This document shows positions 34,268-42,337 of a stretch of DNA of 64,000 nucleotides, piece by piece; within the stretch, counting starts at the first letter, position 1, and every line of letters starts with the position of its first letter. Source of the stretch: Gracilimonas sp040882225 (lineage in GTDB: Bacteria; Bacteroidota; Rhodothermia; Balneolales; Balneolaceae); assembly GCA_040882225.1 (NCBI GenBank), contig JBBEBR010000003.1, positions 1 through 64,000 of the forward strand, read 5' to 3'. Under the pieces are notes generated by a model. The model searched no databases. It saw nothing but the letters and a program-made list of their open reading frames with translations, and was not told where the DNA came from. Both the position numbers and the translations under genes were made by a program.

Positions 34268-35149
34268 TCAGAATAAACCTAACTGCTCATCTTGTATTTC
34301 TGCCGGTGATAGTGGAAGTGCGGGAATTTCCATCAAAACGGATAACAGCTTGTGAAAGTGTCGGCAAAGTTTGGGTTGATCTGTTTTATTCGGGGTATGA
34401 ATGAAAATGTAAGGATGAAGCCCTTCCCGAATCCAGTCGGCAATCACCAATGCCCATTCTTTCAAATAAGCTTCGTTATTGAGAATGTCGTTTGTTCCCA
34501 CATAGCGCACAACCGGCCGGGTAGAAGTTGCTACGAAACGAACCGGCACTTTTGGCTTTTTCTTTTGCGCCTCAAGGATGGAAGCTTCCCTGGATTTTGT
34601 GGAATGAAGTTTTCGGGTATCAAAAATCACTCGGTCAATGTTATAGCTTTTGAGCAGCGAAAGAAGATTGCGTTCGTGTTTGCCACGGTCAAAGAAATCA
34701 GGATGGCGGACTTCCACCGAGTAGCTCATGGTCTGGGGAAGAATAGAAAAAACCTGCTCCAGCCGGTAAATATCGCCCGGCGAAAAAGAAGCGGGAAGCT
34801 GCATCATAAAAGGCCCGAGTTTGGTGCGAATCGGCTCAAACAAATTCACAAATTCGATGACCTCATCCTCCACGCCTTTAAGATTTTTATCATGGGTGAT
34901 GGTTTTTGGGAACTTAAAGCAAAATTTGAACCCATCGGGAGTTTTCTCTCCCCACTGTTTAACAAGCTCCGGTTTGGGCTGCTGATAAAAAGTGGTGTTA
35001 CCTTCTACCGTATTAAAAACGGAAGCGTACTGCGAGAGGAAATCAGCTGGCTTGGCATCCTTGCGAAAAAAATTCCCAACCCACTCGGGAAGGCTCCAGA
35101 CTGAACAACCAAGGTGGTACGGCAAAAAAGTATTTGTTTTTTTAATCAT
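34268..35149 (-). CDS. DUF72 family protein (YecE-like)
   Basis: This 293-residue cytosolic TIM-barrel-like protein has the family start HLGCSVWSLPEWVGNFF, the segment YASVFNTVEGNTTFYQQP, FKFCFKFPKTITH, FMMQLPASFSP, and YSVEVRHPDFF. RFVATSTRPVVRYVGTN and HPYIFIHTPNK follow near the C-terminus. DUF72 proteins are widespread and resemble xylose-isomerase-like barrels; no reaction is established. Single gene; the right neighbour is divergent. Confidence 0.9.
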   Translation of the reverse strand: MIKKTNTFLPYHLGCSVWSLPEWVGNFFRKDAKPADFLSQYASVFNTVEGNTTFYQQPKPELVKQWGEKTPDGFKFCFKFPKTITHDKNLKGVEDEVIEFVNLFEPIRTKLGPFMMQLPASFSPGDIYRLEQVFSILPQTMSYSVEVRHPDFFDRGKHERNLLSLLKSYNIDRVIFDTRKLHSTKSREASILEAQKKKPKVPVRFVATSTRPVVRYVGTNDILNNEAYLKEWALVIADWIREGLHPYIFIHTPNKTDQPKLCRHFHKLLSVLMEIPALPLSPAEIQDEQLGLF

Positions 35150-35256
35150 TCAGGATTCGTTTAACTTCGCCAATTAACTAATACCTTCATTAATTACCAA
35201 AAATCGGACGCTTATTCTTGCACCACAAGAATTGCCCGAATCATCTGTAAAAATTT

Positions 35257-36957
35257 ATGCCATTTCAGCCCATCGATTATGTTGTTATAGCCGGTTATGT
35301 TCTAATCCTGATTGCCGTAGCGTGGGTGGCCAAATGGCGCGGTCAGGAAAACCTGGATGATTTCTTTGCCGGTGGGAAAAACCTCCCTTGGTGGTTGGTT
35401 GGTGTTTCGATGGTAGCCACAACGTTCGCCGCCGATACACCGCTCGCCATTACAGGAATTGTAGCCCGCGAAGGTATTGCCGGAAACTGGTTTTGGTGGA
35501 ACTGGATGATTTCGGGAATTGTGACGGTTTTCATCTACGCAAAACTTTGGAAACGCGCCGACGTGCTAACCGATGTGGAATTTATCGAGTTGCGTTATGG
35601 AGGCAAACCCGCCAGCTTTCTCCGGGGATTTCGGGCGCTCTATTTCGCCTTCCCCTTTAACTGTGTCATAATGGGCTGGGTAACGGTTGGGATGGCAAAA
35701 ATTCTCACCGTAGTTACCGGCGCCGATCAGTGGATCGTGATTGTTATTCTGTACGCGTTAATTGCGCTGTATATCGCTGTTTCAGGATTGTGGGGAGTGG
35801 TGGTTACAGACTTCATTCAGTTCTTTATAGCAATGGCCGGCACCATCGCGCTCGCTTATTTTGCGGTCGACCATGTGGGCGGACTTGCAGAACTCAAACT
35901 CCAGCTTGCCACCGTAGTGGATTATGACGTGCTCAGTTTTAATCCCTTCACCAATCCAAAAATTGCGGTTACAACCGCCCTTGTGTGGGTTGGGATGGCT
36001 TGGTGGGCGGCTTGGTATCCCGGAGCCGAACCCGGCGGGGGTGGATATATCGCACAGCGAATGTTCTCGGCAAAAGATGAGCGAAACGCGGTTGGCGGCA
36101 CACTCTTATTTAACATTTTGATGTACGCCGTTCGTCCCTGGCCATGGATTTTAGTAGCGCTCGTTGCCCTTGTTATTTTTCCCGGATTAGATGATCCCGA
36201 AACAGGATATCCGCTGATGATGATGGAAGTATTGCCGGCCGGTTGGTTTGGCTTATTGATGGTGGCTTTTTTGGCAGCTTTTGTTTCCACCATTTCTACA
36301 CAGCTAAATTGGGGGGCTTCGTATGTGGTGAATGATTTCTACAAGCGCTTTATCAAGCCGGAGGAAGAATTTGAGACTTCCGCAAAAGCTCAGTCGCATT
36401 ATGTTTTTATTTCCCGGATTGCCACCATAGCAATGGCCGCCCTCGGAGTTGGGGTTTCCTATTTCTTTGATTCTGTTTCGGGAGGATGGGAATTTATCCT
36501 GTCGCTTAGTGCCGGAATTGGAGGCGTGCTAATGCTTCGCTGGTTTTGGTGGCGAATCAATGCCTGGAGTGAAATATCCGCAATGTTCGCGGCCTTTATT
36601 GGTGCGGTAATTTCTAAAAATATGGGCTATGATTTTGCTTCGGGAATGATTTTCACCACGGCTTTCTCAACGGTAATTTGGCTAATCGCCACGTTCATCA
36701 CAAAACCGGAAAGTGAGGAAACGCTGCATAAATTTTATAATAAAGTTAGGCCAATGGGCAACTGGATCCATTTCTCTGAAGGAAAGGAATCTCACGACCG
36801 CTTGTTGCCTTCACTCATAAATATTGCCATGTCGCTCCTTTCCATTTTCTTTTTCTTATATGGACTCGGGCAAATTTTCTTCGGCAATATCGGAACCGGA
36901 ATATCCTTTATGATCGGCGGATGCATATTCGTTTATGCGGTGGTGAGAAAAATTTAG
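35257..36957 (+). CDS. Sodium:solute symporter (SSS family)
   Basis: This 566-residue inner-membrane protein has about 13-14 helices. SSS signatures are DYVVIAGYVLILIAVAWVA, DFFAGGKNLPWWLVG, GYVLI, ATTFAADTPLAITG and FLAAFVSTISTQLNWGASYVVND, the last two being Na+-site segments. It imports an unidentified organic solute, probably a sugar or polyol given its position opposite a sugar isomerase/dehydrogenase pair and an MFS permease. It is convergent with the isomerase gene (15-base gap). Confidence 0.92.
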   Translation: MPFQPIDYVVIAGYVLILIAVAWVAKWRGQENLDDFFAGGKNLPWWLVGVSMVATTFAADTPLAITGIVAREGIAGNWFWWNWMISGIVTVFIYAKLWKRADVLTDVEFIELRYGGKPASFLRGFRALYFAFPFNCVIMGWVTVGMAKILTVVTGADQWIVIVILYALIALYIAVSGLWGVVVTDFIQFFIAMAGTIALAYFAVDHVGGLAELKLQLATVVDYDVLSFNPFTNPKIAVTTALVWVGMAWWAAWYPGAEPGGGGYIAQRMFSAKDERNAVGGTLLFNILMYAVRPWPWILVALVALVIFPGLDDPETGYPLMMMEVLPAGWFGLLMVAFLAAFVSTISTQLNWGASYVVNDFYKRFIKPEEEFETSAKAQSHYVFISRIATIAMAALGVGVSYFFDSVSGGWEFILSLSAGIGGVLMLRWFWWRINAWSEISAMFAAFIGAVISKNMGYDFASGMIFTTAFSTVIWLIATFITKPESEETLHKFYNKVRPMGNWIHFSEGKESHDRLLPSLINIAMSLLSIFFFLYGLGQIFFGNIGTGISFMIGGCIFVYAVVRKI

Positions 36958-36971
36958 GCTGCTGATCATTC

Positions 36972-38048
36972 TTAATCGAGGCCTAAAATTTTGCGGTTTA
37001 GTTGCGCATCAGAATCCGTTCCGGCAAAATCATCAAAAGCTTTTTCGGTTACTTTTATGATGTGGTCTTTGATGAACGCGGCGCCTTCAAGAGCTCCCTG
37101 TTCAGAATCTTTGATGCAGCATTCCCATTCCAAAACCGCCCAGCCGTCGTAACCATATTGCGTTAATTTGCTGAATATGAATTTAAAATCTACCTGCCCA
37201 TCACCCAAAGAACGGAACCTTCCCGGCCGGTCAATCCACCCCTGATATCCGCCATAAACACCGCTTTTACCTGAGGGGTTAAACTCCGCGTCTTTAACAT
37301 GGAACATCTTAATTTGCTCATGATAAATATCGATGAAAGAGAGGTAATCCATCTGCTGAAGTAAAAAATGACTGGGGTCGTACAGTATTTTTACTCTGGG
37401 GTGATTACCGGTGGCCTCCAAAAACCGCTCAAATGTAATCCCGTCATGCAAATCTTCGCCGGGATGTAATTCGTAGCAAACATCCACTCCCTGATTATCA
37501 AATTCGTTGAGGATTGGAAGCCAGCGTTTAGCCAACTCCGCAAAACCATCATCCACCAATCCGGCCGGCCGCTGCGGCCATGGATACATCGTGTGCCACA
37601 ACATCGCCCCAGAAAAAGTAGCATGCACATTAAGTCCCAGATTTCGGCTTGCTTTAGCGGCCAGTTTCAGTTGATTCACAGCCCACACGGTTCGTGCTTC
37701 GGCATTATTTTTCACTTCATCCGGCGCAAAACCGTTGAACATGAGGTTATAAGCGGGATGAACGGCAACTAACTGTCCCTGCAAATGCGTGGATAATTCT
37801 GTGATTTCCAGCCCGGCCTCCTCAACTTCACCCTTAAGTTGATGTGCGTAGGTTTTACTTTCGGCAGCTTTTTCGAGGTCAATTAATCCGCGTTCCCAGG
37901 TTGGAATTTGAACACCTTTAAAACCAGCATTCGCTGCCCATTTGCAAATCGATTTCAGCCCGTTGAAAGGAGCTTCTTTTCCGACATACTGCGCTAAAAA
38001 TAAACCAGGGCCTTTCATTGTTTTCATCATAGCAGAAATTTTGTCCAT
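36972..38048 (-). CDS. Sugar phosphate isomerase/epimerase (xylose isomerase-like TIM barrel)
   Basis: This 358-residue cytosolic protein of the AP-endonuclease-2/IolE-like family has KWAANAGFKGVQIPTWERG at the N-terminus, then YELHPGEDLHDG, RVKILYDPSHFLLQQMDY, KMFHVKDAEF and GWAVLEWECCIKD, supplying Glu, Asp and His metal ligands. It should isomerise or epimerise a keto-sugar or polyol derivative. The start overlaps the end of the dehydrogenase gene by 22 bases, so they are co-translated. The start could also be at a nearby downstream Met (MMKTMKG). Confidence 0.88.
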   Translation of the reverse strand: MDKISAMMKTMKGPGLFLAQYVGKEAPFNGLKSICKWAANAGFKGVQIPTWERGLIDLEKAAESKTYAHQLKGEVEEAGLEITELSTHLQGQLVAVHPAYNLMFNGFAPDEVKNNAEARTVWAVNQLKLAAKASRNLGLNVHATFSGAMLWHTMYPWPQRPAGLVDDGFAELAKRWLPILNEFDNQGVDVCYELHPGEDLHDGITFERFLEATGNHPRVKILYDPSHFLLQQMDYLSFIDIYHEQIKMFHVKDAEFNPSGKSGVYGGYQGWIDRPGRFRSLGDGQVDFKFIFSKLTQYGYDGWAVLEWECCIKDSEQGALEGAAFIKDHIIKVTEKAFDDFAGTDSDAQLNRKILGLD

Positions 38049-39181
38049 TTTGTATTTGAGTTGGATGATTCAACCATCGTTTTTATAAAAGCCATGCCAC
38101 GCACTCCATCCTCAACCGTTGGGAAATCATAGCTTTTTATCTCCTTCAAAGCACCGCGATTGTAATCCTGAACCGCATCCCCAAAAGCCAAATAAATATT
38201 AGCGAAAGCCTCCAGGTAACCTTCAGGATGCCCGGCGGGGAGACGCGTATTTTTCTTAGTGATGTCGGCCACATAATCGGTTCCCGTCCGGTAAATATGA
38301 ACAGGCTCGTCAAGCATTTTTATCAGCAGTGTGTTGGGATCTTTATGCGACCATTCCAGTCCGCCCATTTCGCCGAAAACCCGAAGTTTCAAATCATTTT
38401 CCTCACCGGCGGCAACTTGCGTGGCAATCAAAACACCCGAAGCGCCTTTCTCGAAACGCAGCAAAGCCGAAGCGTCATCATCAAGATTTCGCCCTTCAAC
38501 TACCGTATTCAAATCAGCGCAAACCCTTTCGATCTTCAATCCCGAAACGTATTCCGCAAGATTTGCGGCATGAGTTCCGATATCGCCCACGGCGCCGCCT
38601 GCCCCAGAACGGCTGGGGTCGGTTCTCCAGGAAGCCTGCTTATTTCCTTCTTTCTCCAGCGAGTGCGACAACCATCCTTGCGGATACTCGACAAAAATTT
38701 TACGGAGGCCTCCAAACTTCCCGCCGGCAATTTGATGCCGCGCTTCCTTTATCATGGGGTAGCCGGTGTAGGAATGCGTTAAGGCAAAAATGAGCCCGGT
38801 TTCATCCACTTTTTTCTTGAGCTGCTTCGCTTCATCCAAATCAAAAGAAAGAGGTTTATCGATGATTACATGCATTCCGTTCTCTAAAGCTTTCATTGCG
38901 GGATCGGCGTGTACATGGTTTGGAGTTACGATGGCGACGGCTTCCACACGCTGGTTTTTCGGCAGTTTTTGCTCCTTTTCGAAAAGCTCATCATAAGAAT
39001 CGTACACCCGATTGGGATCAAGTCCAAGTTGCGCTCCAGCTTGCTGAGATTTTTCCGCCGAGCTGCTGAAGGCTCCTGCAACGAGATCAAATTTACCATC
39101 AAGCCACGCCGCATTTCGATGAACCGCGCCGATGAAAGAATCCGGCCCGCCGCCAATCATCGCAAGTTTAATTTTTTCCAC
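38027..39181 (-). CDS. Gfo/Idh/MocA family oxidoreductase
   Basis: This is a 384-residue protein from a GTG at 39181 (MEKIKLAMIGGG). I prefer this over a TTG at 39229, because the Rossmann strand starts right after it. The NAD(P) loop is GGGPDSFIGAVHR, VAIVTPNHVH is the second nucleotide segment, and IIDKPLSFD is the catalytic EKP-type motif (DKP here). The C-terminal domain includes GGAVGDIGTHAANLAEYV. It oxidises a sugar or inositol derivative. Translationally coupled to the TIM-barrel isomerase, so the two probably act in sequence. Confidence 0.88.
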   Translation of the reverse strand: MEKIKLAMIGGGPDSFIGAVHRNAAWLDGKFDLVAGAFSSSAEKSQQAGAQLGLDPNRVYDSYDELFEKEQKLPKNQRVEAVAIVTPNHVHADPAMKALENGMHVIIDKPLSFDLDEAKQLKKKVDETGLIFALTHSYTGYPMIKEARHQIAGGKFGGLRKIFVEYPQGWLSHSLEKEGNKQASWRTDPSRSGAGGAVGDIGTHAANLAEYVSGLKIERVCADLNTVVEGRNLDDDASALLRFEKGASGVLIATQVAAGEENDLKLRVFGEMGGLEWSHKDPNTLLIKMLDEPVHIYRTGTDYVADITKKNTRLPAGHPEGYLEAFANIYLAFGDAVQDYNRGALKEIKSYDFPTVEDGVRGMAFIKTMVESSNSNTKWTKFLL

Positions 39182-39370
39182 TTCTATAATTTGATTTAAT
39201 TTTGATAATCTGTTTTTTAAAGCGCACAATCAAGAAAAACGAAAATTAACTACTATAATCCAAGGACGGGTGCGGGGTAAGATTTTTTTTTGGGACGGCA
39301 TCCTTTAGAAAATCTTGTTTTAAATGTTATTCTTTCAGCGGCCAATTAATTTCCATCAAATATAAAATTT

Positions 39371-40702
39371 ATGAGTACAAAGCGATCGATTACTACACGC
39401 CTCAGCCTGATGATGTTTTTGCAATTCTTTATTTGGGGCGGATTTTTCGTCACCATGGGGACGTATTTGCTGGAAATTTTTCAGGGTGAAGAAGGGCTCA
39501 ATTCCATCATCGGTCAGGCATACGCCACGCACAACTGGGCGGGATTGATCGCTCCTGTTTTTATTGGTTTGGTTGCCGATCGCTATTTCAATGCCGAACG
39601 CGTGAATGCGGTTTGCCATATTCTTGGAGCCGGATTGCTCTGGTATGCCGCCACCATCACCGATCCCGGAATTTTTATCTGGGTGATGCTCGCTTATTTC
39701 ATGCTGTACATGCCAACTCTGGCGCTGGTGAATGCCATTTCATTTGCCAACATCACCAATCCCGATAAGGAATTTCCTTCCATCCGCGTATGGGGAACCG
39801 TAGGCTGGATTGTTGCCGGATTTGTAGTTGCCCAAACCGCTTTAGGCTTCGTTGATATCCCAATAATATCTTCCCTTTTGGGAATCGATAACGTACAGAT
39901 AACAAGTATTCCATTGCAGATGTGCGCCATCATTTCTTTGATTTACGGTATCTACAGTTTTACCCTCCCCGAAACGCCACCGGCCGAAAAGAACAAAAAA
40001 TTCAGCCTTGGCGAAGCTTTAGGGTTAGATGCACTAAAACTGTTGACAGACAAAAACTTTCTCGTTTTCTCGCTATGCAGTTTCGCCATCAGTATTCCGC
40101 TCGCATTCTATTATGCCCGTACAAACGACTTCATCGCGGCGGTAGCTTTTGGCGAACAATCCGCATCTTTTCTGGCCATCGGGCAAATGAGTGAGGTCTT
40201 GTTTATGGTCTTAATTCCGGTTTTCCTTGTGCGTTTTGGGGTGAAATGGATGCTCCTCATCGGGATGCTGGCGTGGACAACCCGCTATCTTTTGTTTGGC
40301 CTGTTTCCGGGGTCTGTTTCTCTCATCATTCTGGGAATTGCCCTGCACGGAATCTGTTATGACTTCTTTTTTGTAACCGGACAGTTATACGTGGATAAAA
40401 AAGCCCCGAAACATCTTCGGGCAAGCGCGCAGGGATTTTTCAACCTGCTGACGTATGGAGCGGGTATGCTTATCGGGAATTATGTGCTTGGCTGGTGGGG
40501 CGATAACATTGCTCTTGATGGTTCTACATCGGAAGGTTGGTTTTCCGGAGCCGCATATTTCTGGGTGCTTCCCGGCCTCGTTGCCCTTGCTGTGGCTGTA
40601 ATGTTTATGGTGCTTTTCCGTGAAGATGTGGACGTTGATGAAGAAGGCGCGGCAACCATTCTCGCCAACCCCGAAGCGGATGCAGATTTAGCGGCGGGAT
40701 AG
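39371..40702 (+). CDS. MFS transporter, NupG-like nucleoside/sugar permease
   Basis: This 443-residue protein has twelve helices. It starts RLSLMMFLQFFIWGGFFVTMG, like nucleoside permeases of the NupG/XapB group. Other marks are GLVADRYFNAERVNAV, RVWGTVGWIVAGF, YARTNDFIAA and FFVTGQLYVDKKAPKHLRASAQGFF. Genes of this type in related phyla often sit with Gfo/Idh/MocA and TIM-barrel isomerase genes, and may carry sugars rather than nucleosides. A short acidic tail (EEGAATILANPEADADLAAG) is cytosolic. Divergent from the dehydrogenase gene. Confidence 0.88.
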   Translation: MSTKRSITTRLSLMMFLQFFIWGGFFVTMGTYLLEIFQGEEGLNSIIGQAYATHNWAGLIAPVFIGLVADRYFNAERVNAVCHILGAGLLWYAATITDPGIFIWVMLAYFMLYMPTLALVNAISFANITNPDKEFPSIRVWGTVGWIVAGFVVAQTALGFVDIPIISSLLGIDNVQITSIPLQMCAIISLIYGIYSFTLPETPPAEKNKKFSLGEALGLDALKLLTDKNFLVFSLCSFAISIPLAFYYARTNDFIAAVAFGEQSASFLAIGQMSEVLFMVLIPVFLVRFGVKWMLLIGMLAWTTRYLLFGLFPGSVSLIILGIALHGICYDFFFVTGQLYVDKKAPKHLRASAQGFFNLLTYGAGMLIGNYVLGWWGDNIALDGSTSEGWFSGAAYFWVLPGLVALAVAVMFMVLFREDVDVDEEGAATILANPEADADLAAG

Positions 40703-41148
40703 TCACTGACCACTGATTTCGGCTGATTACAATGATTCCACTGAGTGGTGTAACCTTAACAGTCCTTCTGAGGGCACTCCCGAAGAATCTAAGTTGGAAA
40801 TGATTGCGGGGCAGGAATAAATATGATACCACCAATGGGCAAAGATCCTTCGCAGGTATGCTCAGGAAGAACTATATGAGAGCAAAGGTCAATACCGATT
40901 TCAGAATCTCAATAATATTTCTCCAACGAGTCCTTCTGTGGACTTCACCGAAGAATCGGAGCTTCTTTCGCGAAATGGGGTTGCAATCCTTTGCTTCGGT
41001 GAGATGAGATTATCAGTTTGGAATAAGTATCTGCATCACCAAAAACAAGATCCTTCGAAGGTATGCTCCCAAAAGGACAGGCAGGATGAAGTGCCAAACG
41101 ATTCGTATCTTTCCTCGGTTGTAAACCTCACTCAACAAAAAATTATTT
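40703..41148 (+). repeat. Gene-free stretch with alpha/gamma/beta dispersed repeats
   Basis: Copy one: alpha AGTCCTTCTGAGGG and GAATCTAAGTTGGAAATG (about 40761-40802), then beta GATCCTTCGCAGGTATGCTC (about 40845-40864). Copy two: alpha AGTCCTTCTGTGGA (about 40929), gamma ATCTGCATCACCAAAAACA (about 41031-41049), beta with GGACAGGCAGGATGA (to about 41091). Copy two is in inverted orientation relative to 8311-8490, which has the same longer beta variant. Confidence 0.75.
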
Positions 41149-42102
41149 ATGGTTATCATTATTGGTGCGGGCCCCATTGGGCTGGCAACGGGCATAGAGC
41201 TTAAACGCAGAAATATTCCATTCAAGATTATCGAACGTGGTTGTTTAGTGAATTCGATTTTCAACTATCCCACTAATATGACTTTCTTTTCTACTTCGGA
41301 TAAGCTGGAAATTGGCGACATCCCTTTCATTTCTCACGGCCCAAAACCGACCCGTAGTGAAGCTTTAGAATATTATCGCAGGGTAGCCACACATTTTGAA
41401 CTGCCCATTCATTTGTACGAGCGCGTGCTATCATTGACCGGCGAGGACGGCAACTTTACCATAGAAACAGATAAAAATACCTACAAAGCCGAAAAGATTA
41501 TTGTGGCTACCGGGTTTTATGGTCAGGCGAACATGCTGGGTATTTCTGGGGAAGATCTTCCAAAAGTGAAGCATTATTATGATGAACCGCATCCATATGC
41601 ATGGCAAAATGTTTTGGTTGTAGGTGCCGGCAATTCTGGTGTGGATACCGCTCTTGAATGCTACCGAGGTGGGGCAAATGTTACAATGGTGGTGAAACAT
41701 GACACCATCAAACCAACTGTAAAATATTGGGTAAAGCCGGATATCGAGAATCGAATCAAGAATAATGAGATAGCCGCTTATTTCAATTCGGAGCTTAAAG
41801 AGATTCGGGAGAAGGAAGTGGTTTTGGATACCCCAAAGGGAGAAGTGGTTTTAGAAAATGACTTCGTGTTGGCAATGACCGGCTATCATCCCAATTACAC
41901 ATTGATGGAAATGCTGGAAGTTGAGTTGACTGAAGATGAAAAATGTATGCCTGTGTACAACGAAGACAGCCTGGAAACAAGCACCAAAGGCGTTTATGTG
42001 GCCGGTGTTGTATGCGGCGGAAAAGACACCAGCCGGTTATTCATCGAAAATTCTCGCGTGCATGCCGAACAAATTGCCGCACATATTGAAGAGCAAATGT
42101 AG
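41149..42102 (+). CDS. ypdA: YpdA-type putative bacillithiol disulfide reductase
   Basis: This 317-residue flavoprotein has the FAD loop GAGPIGLATGIE (about 5-16), KIIERGCLVNSIFNYPTNMTF (family hallmark), a second Rossmann loop VVGAGNSGVDTALE for NADPH (about 160-173), and the ending GVYVAGVVCGGKDTSRLFIENSR. YpdA (Bdr) recycles oxidised bacillithiol with NADPH. Like other family members it lacks a CxxC redox pair. Single gene; repeats lie on both sides. Confidence 0.88.
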   Translation: MVIIIGAGPIGLATGIELKRRNIPFKIIERGCLVNSIFNYPTNMTFFSTSDKLEIGDIPFISHGPKPTRSEALEYYRRVATHFELPIHLYERVLSLTGEDGNFTIETDKNTYKAEKIIVATGFYGQANMLGISGEDLPKVKHYYDEPHPYAWQNVLVVGAGNSGVDTALECYRGGANVTMVVKHDTIKPTVKYWVKPDIENRIKNNEIAAYFNSELKEIREKEVVLDTPKGEVVLENDFVLAMTGYHPNYTLMEMLEVELTEDEKCMPVYNEDSLETSTKGVYVAGVVCGGKDTSRLFIENSRVHAEQIAAHIEEQM

Positions 42103-42207
42103 GGTGCTTTTTTATCATCTGAGGGAATGGGTGTGATTACAGGACGGGATATTCTTCGCGAAGGAACTCAAAGTAGGAATAAGAATTAGTAAGTATTTCA
42201 GACATTG

Positions 42208-42262
42208 AGATCCCTCGTGTTAACCGGCTAGGCTCTTGGCTGCTTTCTACGCACTCGGGATG
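42208..42262 (-). repeat. Dispersed repeat fragment ending ACTCGGGATGACA
   Basis: GAGATCCCTCGTGT and GCACTCGGGATGACA are the ends of the common GTCATC(T)CGA..GAGATC element type; the 56-57 kb copies are diverged members. It lies between the ypdA stop and the terminator of the receptor gene. Confidence 0.5.
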
Positions 42263-42273
42263 ACAATCTCTCC

Positions 42274-42304
42274 AAAAAAAAGGCGCATCGCCAGATGCGC
42301 CTTT
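42274..42304 (-). terminator. Terminator of the TonB-dependent receptor gene
   Basis: AAAGGCGCATC (42279-42289) and GATGCGCCTTT (42294-42304) form a perfect 11-bp stem with a 4-base loop. On the minus strand it is followed by eight T residues. It can also act for ypdA on the plus strand. Confidence 0.9.
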
Positions 42305-42337
42305 CAGCGAAATCAGTGCAATCACATTAATCAGCGG

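Noticed and set aside
38228..38793. Long plus-strand frames of 154-184 codons
   Set aside because: Antisense shadows of the Gfo/Idh/MocA gene, whose family motifs are clear.
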